This document shows, in pieces, positions 15,342-19,944 of a DNA stretch of 19,944 nt. Position numbers and translations under genes: made by a program. Below the pieces are notes generated by a model. The model made no database searches and was not told where the DNA came from. It saw only the letters and a program-made list of their open reading frames with translations. Within the stretch, counting starts at the first letter, position 1, and every line of letters begins with the position of its first letter. The DNA comes from JANOXC01 sp031418215 (GTDB lineage: Bacteria > Bacteroidota > Bacteroidia > AKYH767-A > OLB10), in assembly GCA_031418215.1 (NCBI GenBank), contig JANOXC010000176.1, positions 1 to 19,944 on the forward strand. Direction: 5' to 3'.

Positions 15342-17999
15342 ATGCATACAATGAAAACACAAGTTAAATTTTTATCATCCGTTGCTATTACAGTATTTTA
15401 TTTACTCATTGCAACAACATCACTTCAGGCAACAACATACTATTCACGCGCATCAGGCAACTGGAATGCAGCAACAAGCTGGTCAACTGTCGCCTACGGA
15501 AATGCGATTAATACTGGAACCTTTCCGGTGATTGGTGATATGGTATTTGTTGGTGACGGGCATACTATCTTACTGACTGCTGCAACACAATGTTCAGGAT
15601 TAACAATAGGACAAGGTGTATCAGGAATTGTGGAGTACCCGAACTTTGGAAGTATTACACTTACTGTTTCCGGTTCATTGACTATTAGTATGGCGGCAAT
15701 GCTGCGATACAATTACAACAATTCCCGTACGCATAACTTGTTTATAAGTGGTAACATCACGAATAACGGCGCAATGAATTTGTTTTCTGATAATAATGAT
15801 GTTGTAAATATGGTATTGAATGGTGCAGCAAACAGCACTGTAAGTGGTGCCGGCACGTTTAACTTAAACATAGTGACCATCAGTAAAGGATCAAGGACAT
15901 ATTATGTAGATATAAAATCAGCGGCCTTTTTAATTGCAGCACCGCCATCAATAATTGCCCCTAGGATGGATATGCTGAAAGGAACTATTGTATTAAATAC
16001 AGCCAGTGTTTTAACCTGGTGTGACCCTACAGTAACATCCTATACAATTCCCATGGATGTAATCCTTGAGGTAAGAACAGGTAATGTCGCTATGCAGACT
16101 AACTGTGATACCTTAATCAACTCAGGAAAAATATATATAACAGGTGGTAACTTAACCATTGGTTCTGCTGCCGGAATAAAAGGAATACTTAACAAAGACG
16201 CAGGGGTTCTTGATCCGGAGATTGAAGTTACAGCCGGCACGCTTACTACAAGAGGAGGAATCTCTTCTTATCCAGGTGGAGGGAATCCTTTTGTATTTAA
16301 AATATCCAATGGTAATGTTGATATAAACAGTGGAACAACCGGAACTGATCTCATCCCACTCTATATTGAAAACATTGCTGGTAGTCAGTTTGTTGCTACA
16401 GGTGGGAATATATATATACATAAACCATCGCGCACTGCAAATACAGCAGAGATAGATTTCGGAAGTTCAAATGTGTATCATAATGTAACCGATGGACATG
16501 TTTATTTTGGTGATGCAACAACTGCTTACAACTTTGATTACATGCCTTATATTTCTTACACCTATCCGAATTTTGAAGTTGCAGGAGCTGCAGGCACTAA
16601 GCTTAATCCGAAAATTGCCATTGCTTCACGAATGCTGAGCATTAAGGTTAATGTCGGAAACATCTTTGACATGAGCACTTCTGCAAGCAATGCCACAAGC
16701 ACCAATGTTTCTGTTACCTCCACACTTGATGGAATATATGCAATATATAATGATGGAGTATTTGAAGAACGTACAGCATCATTGTCCCTTACAGGAACTG
16801 CCGCACAACATATATATACTGTTGCAGGAGAAGATCGCTTCTATAATTTAATCATTAATAATGCCGCTGGTGTATTTTTAGATAAGCCGTCTTCTATTGG
16901 AGGAACATTAACTTTAACAAATGGCATTATATATACTGATGCCATAAACTTGCTCACCATCAATGCAGGAGCTGCCACTACTGTTGCAACGAACGCAAGT
17001 TACGTAAGTGGTCCGATGAAAAAAATCGGCAACACTGCATTCACATTTCCTGTTGGATCAGCTAACATGTACCGCAGCATTGCGATATCAGCCCCAGCAG
17101 TTGTTACGGATGAATTTATAGCTGAATATTTTTACGTAACGCCTGATCCTACTTACAGCAGGGCTAGTCATGCAATAAGTATTGACCATGTAAGCGACAT
17201 GGAATTCTGGTCATTACAAAGAAATGCAGGAACATCGAATGTGTTTGTTACGCTCTCGTGGAATTCATCGAGTGGGGGTGTTACCAGTTTACCAGGAATA
17301 ATTGTTTCACAATGGGATGGTGCTGTTTGGCAGGATAATGGTAATGGAAGTACAACAGGATCAAACCTGGCCGGAACTATTACAAGTGCTGTTGCCGCCA
17401 CTACATATGGACCATTTTCACTATCCAGTGCCAGCCCCGGAATCAATCCGCTTCCTGTTGAATTATTAAATTTTAAAGTAATCAATGAAAATGGCTTAAA
17501 CCATGTTATGTGGCAAACGCTTTCCGAAAAGAGCAACGACCACTTTGAAGTGGAAAGAAGTTTGAATGGTCAAGCATTTCAAAAAATAAAGAGTGTAAAT
17601 GGGGCAGGTAATTCTTCCGTTTTACTCAACTATTCCATTACTGATCGCAATCCCGGAAAAGAAATGGTTTGTTACCGCCTAAAGCAGGTTGACTTCAATG
17701 GAGATTTTGAATATTCAGCAACCAAATGTGTAAAAAATAATGCCTTTGCCGATGTTATCATTTCTCCAACAATCATCAATAATGATAATATCAACGTGGA
17801 TTTTGGAGAAACATCATTTACAAAAGGGGAAATCATCATCACTGATATTACTGGAAAAGTTATCTATGATGAACAGGTTCAAAACAATATTGTAACGATC
17901 AACAATGAGGATGCGAATTTCAATAACAGCGGCATGTACTTTATCCGTTTAATTGCTGATGAGAATGTTGTTCATACGGGACGGTTGGTGGTGATGTAA
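15342..17999 (+). CDS. Large T9SS-secreted protein with type A sorting domain
   Basis: 885 residues. A signal peptide covers about 1-30 (hydrophobic SVAITVFYLLIATTSL, cleaved near QA). The mature start, NWNAATSWSTVAYGN followed by GDMVFVGDGHTILLT, is the G8/beta-helix-like opening seen in many Bacteroidota surface proteins. The middle is beta-repeat rich with many Asn/Thr/Ser. About 702-800 holds LPVELLNFKVINENG and HFEVERSLNGQAFQKI, the fibronectin-like module that commonly precedes sorting domains. The end, from about 805 (VIISPTII...) to NSGMYFIRLIADENVVHTGRLVVM, is a T9SS type A sorting domain, predicting outer-membrane export and anchoring or release. The substrate is unknown. Either the ATG at 15342 or at 15351 could start it. 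Confidence 0.9.
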   Translation: MHTMKTQVKFLSSVAITVFYLLIATTSLQATTYYSRASGNWNAATSWSTVAYGNAINTGTFPVIGDMVFVGDGHTILLTAATQCSGLTIGQGVSGIVEYPNFGSITLTVSGSLTISMAAMLRYNYNNSRTHNLFISGNITNNGAMNLFSDNNDVVNMVLNGAANSTVSGAGTFNLNIVTISKGSRTYYVDIKSAAFLIAAPPSIIAPRMDMLKGTIVLNTASVLTWCDPTVTSYTIPMDVILEVRTGNVAMQTNCDTLINSGKIYITGGNLTIGSAAGIKGILNKDAGVLDPEIEVTAGTLTTRGGISSYPGGGNPFVFKISNGNVDINSGTTGTDLIPLYIENIAGSQFVATGGNIYIHKPSRTANTAEIDFGSSNVYHNVTDGHVYFGDATTAYNFDYMPYISYTYPNFEVAGAAGTKLNPKIAIASRMLSIKVNVGNIFDMSTSASNATSTNVSVTSTLDGIYAIYNDGVFEERTASLSLTGTAAQHIYTVAGEDRFYNLIINNAAGVFLDKPSSIGGTLTLTNGIIYTDAINLLTINAGAATTVATNASYVSGPMKKIGNTAFTFPVGSANMYRSIAISAPAVVTDEFIAEYFYVTPDPTYSRASHAISIDHVSDMEFWSLQRNAGTSNVFVTLSWNSSSGGVTSLPGIIVSQWDGAVWQDNGNGSTTGSNLAGTITSAVAATTYGPFSLSSASPGINPLPVELLNFKVINENGLNHVMWQTLSEKSNDHFEVERSLNGQAFQKIKSVNGAGNSSVLLNYSITDRNPGKEMVCYRLKQVDFNGDFEYSATKCVKNNAFADVIISPTIINNDNINVDFGETSFTKGEIIITDITGKVIYDEQVQNNIVTINNEDANFNNSGMYFIRLIADENVVHTGRLVVM

Positions 18000-18003
18000 G
18001 GAA

Positions 18004-18020
18004 AATGCAGAATGCAGAAT
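18004..18020. repeat. Short tandem AATGCAG repeat after the T9SS cargo stop
   Basis: AATGCAG occurs twice in tandem, followed by AAT, 4 nt after the stop codon. It has low information content. Its position right after a stop resembles the low-complexity repeats after leuS and the lamin-tail gene. Confidence 0.4.
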
Positions 18021-18068
18021 TGACTTAAATCTCCTTCTAAAAAGAAAGTGTCCGTTAACTATTGCAAA

Positions 18069-19043
18069 CTAAAAGTCTTCGTCAAACTTCAACATCTGAT
18101 CTTCACGATTTTTTCCAACACCGGCTTTGGTATATTCACTTACTCTTTTCTCAAAGAAATTGGTTTTTCCTTCCAGAGAAATTGACTCCATAAAATCAAA
18201 AGGATTAGCCGAGTTATAATATTTTTTACAACCTAGTGAGTTGAGTAATCGGTCAGCAACAAATTCAATGTATTGACGCATGAGTTTAGCATTCATACCA
18301 ATGAGGTCAACAGGTAATGCATCGGTGATGAACTCTTGTTCAATTTCAACGGCACTTATAATCATACTATAAACCTGCTCTTGGGTCAATTTATTTTTGA
18401 GCATGCCAAATAACAGGCAAGCAAAATCGCAATGCAAGCCTTCATCGCGGGAAATGAATTCATTAGACGTTGCCAGTCCCGGCATCAGTCCGCGTTTCTT
18501 CAACCAAAAGATGGAACAAAAACTTCCACTGAAGAAAATTCCTTCCACAGCAGCAAAGGCAACAAGGCGTTCGGCAAAAGAACCTTTTTCAATCCAACGC
18601 AAAGCCCATTCTGCTTTACGGGTTACACAAGGCACTGTATCAATTGCATTGAACAAATGATTTTTTTCATTTGGATCTTTTACATACGTATCAATCAACA
18701 AAGAATACATCTCGGAATGAATATTCTCCATCATAATTTGAAAACCATAAAAGCAACGTGCTTCCGGTAACTGAACAGCATTCATCATGTTGACAGCAAG
18801 GTTTTCATTTACAATACCATCACTTGCAGCAAAAAAAGCAAGCACATGTGTAATAAAATGTCGCTCTCCATCATTCAGACGTTCCCAATCTTTCAGATCA
18901 GCAGAAAGATCAACCTCCTCAGCCGTCCAGAAACTATTCTCAGCCTTTTTATACATCTCCCAAATCTTATCGTATTTAATTGGAAAAAGGACGAAACGGT
19001 CTTTATTTTCTTTTAAAAGGATTTCATCTTCTACTTTAGTCAT
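18069..19043 (-). CDS. nrdB: Ribonucleoside-diphosphate reductase class Ia, beta subunit
   Basis: The 324-residue radical-generating subunit. All diiron ligands are visible: D45 (EEVDLSADL), E106 and H109 (MENIHSEMY), E167 (VEGIFFSG), and E201/H204 (RDEGLH). The radical tyrosine is Y113, at the spacing E-x2-H-x3-Y seen in the eukaryotic-type R2. This points to an Fe or Mn class Ia enzyme rather than a Tyr-less class Ic. The C-terminus MLKFDEDF is the tail that docks on NrdA. It has its own promoter module, nearly identical to that of nrdA. A class Ib assignment is less likely because no nrdI or nrdH is present and the partner NrdA has an ATP-cone. Confidence 0.97.
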   Translation of the reverse strand: MTKVEDEILLKENKDRFVLFPIKYDKIWEMYKKAENSFWTAEEVDLSADLKDWERLNDGERHFITHVLAFFAASDGIVNENLAVNMMNAVQLPEARCFYGFQIMMENIHSEMYSLLIDTYVKDPNEKNHLFNAIDTVPCVTRKAEWALRWIEKGSFAERLVAFAAVEGIFFSGSFCSIFWLKKRGLMPGLATSNEFISRDEGLHCDFACLLFGMLKNKLTQEQVYSMIISAVEIEQEFITDALPVDLIGMNAKLMRQYIEFVADRLLNSLGCKKYYNSANPFDFMESISLEGKTNFFEKRVSEYTKAGVGKNREDQMLKFDEDF

Positions 19044-19186
19044 TGGTTTTATTTTTTTAAATTATTAATGCTGACAGTATTTCCGGAAGCGAAACATTTA
19101 GTGATCACCCCCCTGATTTTCAATTATTAAATGTCTTGATTTTAATTGCTGATCCGATTTTGAAAACTATTCCGGTTAGCCCGCTA

Positions 19187-19216
19187 CAAAACAAGTTAAA
19201 GATAAGGGTAACTCAA
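19187..19216 (-). promoter_or_regulatory. nrdB promoter matching the nrdA promoter
   Basis: On the minus strand a TTG (19214-19216), a 19-nt spacer and TTGTTTTG (19187-19194) repeat the nrdA layout. The AGTTA-N10-TAACT inverted repeat (19194-19213) is kept. The expected leader is about 135-140 nt. Outside this module the nrdA and nrdB leaders do not look alike, so the module is specifically conserved. Confidence 0.62.
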
Positions 19217-19224
19217 AGGAGTAT

Positions 19225-19253
19225 TTTTTAACACATCGGCACACTTTTGAACA
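19225..19253 (-). promoter_or_regulatory. Two TGTTAAAAA-like repeats 20 bp apart upstream of nrdB
   Basis: On the minus strand TGTTAAAAA (19225-19233) and TGTTCAAAA (19245-19253) stand 20 bp apart, at the same place relative to the -33 box as at nrdA. The second copy has one change. Confidence 0.48.
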
Positions 19254-19334
19254 ATAAAGAAAGTTTTAAAAATAAAATTGGTTTTGCATTTGGAAAATCC
19301 TTCAATTCGATTAAGACCCTTTTGTAAAAGCCTC

Positions 19335-19471
19335 ACTGGCGCGCGCTTGCAGCGCGTGACTTTAATACCATCAACATAGCATCTTAATTTGTATAAAAGA
19401 TCAAGTTCGGTCAGTGAGCTATTGCATGACCAATTGATCACTATGGTCACGCGCTGCAAGCGCGCGCCAGT
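19335..19471. mobile_element. REPIN-like element with perfect 26-bp terminal inverted repeats
   Basis: The two arms (19335-19360 and 19446-19471) are perfect 26-bp inverted copies beginning ACTGGCGCGCGCTTGC. Each arm can itself fold (CGCGCT-TGC-AGCGCG), the layout of paired REP sequences (REPIN) moved by REP-associated tyrosine transposases. The 85-nt AT-rich centre includes a further imperfect inverted repeat (GATCAA...GGTC at 19399-19412 with GACC...TTGATC at 19428-19439). No transposase is in the window. The GC-rich arms contrast sharply with the surroundings. It lies between the nrdB promoter and the DUF3109 gene; the rest of 19044-19511 shows only the nrdB promoter module. Confidence 0.75.
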
Positions 19472-19500
19472 AAGGGAAAAGCTTTAAAATCAACCGGATT

Positions 19501-19518
19501 AATATAAAATTTTATATT
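19501..19518. repeat. AT palindrome overlapping the DUF3109 stop
   Basis: AATATAAAATTTTATATT is a perfect 18-bp palindrome covering the stop codon at 19512-19514. It could be a weak transcription-end hairpin, but AT composition makes chance likely. Confidence 0.3.
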
Positions 19519-19944
19519 TTCTTCGTTGACAAATGTGTTGCTGTAAGTTCTAATTGCGCATACCACTCCGCACCATACTTGCGGATCAATGGCTCTTTCA
19601 AAAAAACATAAACAGGCATCTTTAACTCCTCGCCAAGCTTACAAGCAGGCTTGCAAACACTCCACTTCTCATAATTTACTGCGTCATAAGATTTGTATTT
19701 TGTAATGCGCACCGGATACAAATGACAGGAGATTGGTTTTCGAAATTTCGTCTTCCCTTCAAAAAAGGCCTTTTCAATACTGCATTTTGCAATGCCCTTT
19801 TCAAAAATTGTATAGGCGCATTCACGGTACCCGCCAACTAATGGTGTTACCAGGTCTCCCTCATTATCCGTTACATAAACGCCCTGCTCTTCAATACTTT
19901 CACGGCCTTCTTTGCTCAATGAGTCCTTAACAATAGGATATACT
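19512..19944 (-). CDS. DUF3109 family protein (C-terminal part; start outside window)
   Basis: The frame stays open to the right edge (VYPIVKDSLSKEGRESIEEQG at its upstream end), so the N-terminus is missing. The visible 144 residues fit DUF3109, a YkgJ-like family with a cysteine-rich, probably metal- or Fe-S-binding core. GDLVTPLVGGYRECAY, IAKCSIEKAF, KPISCHLYPVRI and SVCKPAC supply five cysteines and the hallmark SCHLYP motif. The function is unknown. The TTG at 19919 is an internal Leu codon, not a start. Confidence 0.88.
   Translation of the reverse strand, partial: VYPIVKDSLSKEGRESIEEQGVYVTDNEGDLVTPLVGGYRECAYTIFEKGIAKCSIEKAFFEGKTKFRKPISCHLYPVRITKYKSYDAVNYEKWSVCKPACKLGEELKMPVYVFLKEPLIRKYGAEWYAQLELTATHLSTKKI

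Noticed and set aside
19196..19459. 87-codon minus-strand frame within the REPIN-like element
   Set aside because: It starts in the element's arm and runs through the nrdB regulatory repeats. It shows no family motifs and is better explained as non-coding.
19335..19471. CRISPR array
   Set aside because: There are only two copies, in inverted orientation and each palindromic, with no further units or cas genes.

Overview
The window looks like a chromosomal segment of a Bacteroidota bacterium, most likely in or near the Chitinophagales/Sphingobacteriia. Four things support this. Two genes encode large secreted proteins of the type IX secretion (T9SS)/gliding kind. The order ftsX - DUF3098 - uppP - truB - queA is typical of the phylum. 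LeuRS, NrdA and NrdB are of the forms common in Bacteroidota. Several promoters fit the phylum's TTG-N19-21-TAnnTTTG pattern, and Shine-Dalgarno sites are mostly absent. The DNA is AT-rich. No species can be named from sequence alone.

Layout. Positions 1-3006 (minus strand) hold a tight envelope/tRNA cluster: ftsX, a DUF3098 membrane protein, uppP and truB, then after a 312-nt gap the first codons of queA, cut by the window edge. Positions 3129-8017 (plus) hold leuS, scpB and a DUF3108 secreted protein; the last two overlap by 4 nt. asd (8030-9019, minus) converges on them. An AI-2E-family permease (9294-10328, plus) and a secreted lamin-tail-domain protein (10516-12327, plus) follow, closed by a strong bidirectional terminator shared with nrdA (12458-14866, minus). 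A large T9SS cargo gene (15342-17999, plus) separates nrdA from nrdB (18069-19043, minus). A 137-bp REPIN-like inverted element and the C-terminal part of a DUF3109 gene (minus) end the window.

The most notable item is in leuS. The synthetase frame is interrupted, without a stop or frameshift, by about 179 codons that encode an apparently complete DUF559 (PD-(D/E)XK, Vsr-like) nuclease domain. The DNA of this insert is bounded by 35-nt imperfect inverted repeats, and a solo copy of the same repeat lies just after leuS (6471-6507). It therefore looks like a mobile cassette that is translated as part of an essential enzyme. A second, unrelated 18-bp perfect palindrome also sits in frame in the LeuRS editing region.

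The second notable item is regulatory. The two ribonucleotide reductase subunit genes are 3.2 kb apart but carry near-identical upstream modules: a promoter with an AGTTA-N10-TAACT inverted repeat in its spacer, and a pair of TGTTAAAAA-like repeats exactly 20 bp apart. This implies co-regulation that has survived, or compensates for, the split of nrdA from nrdB.
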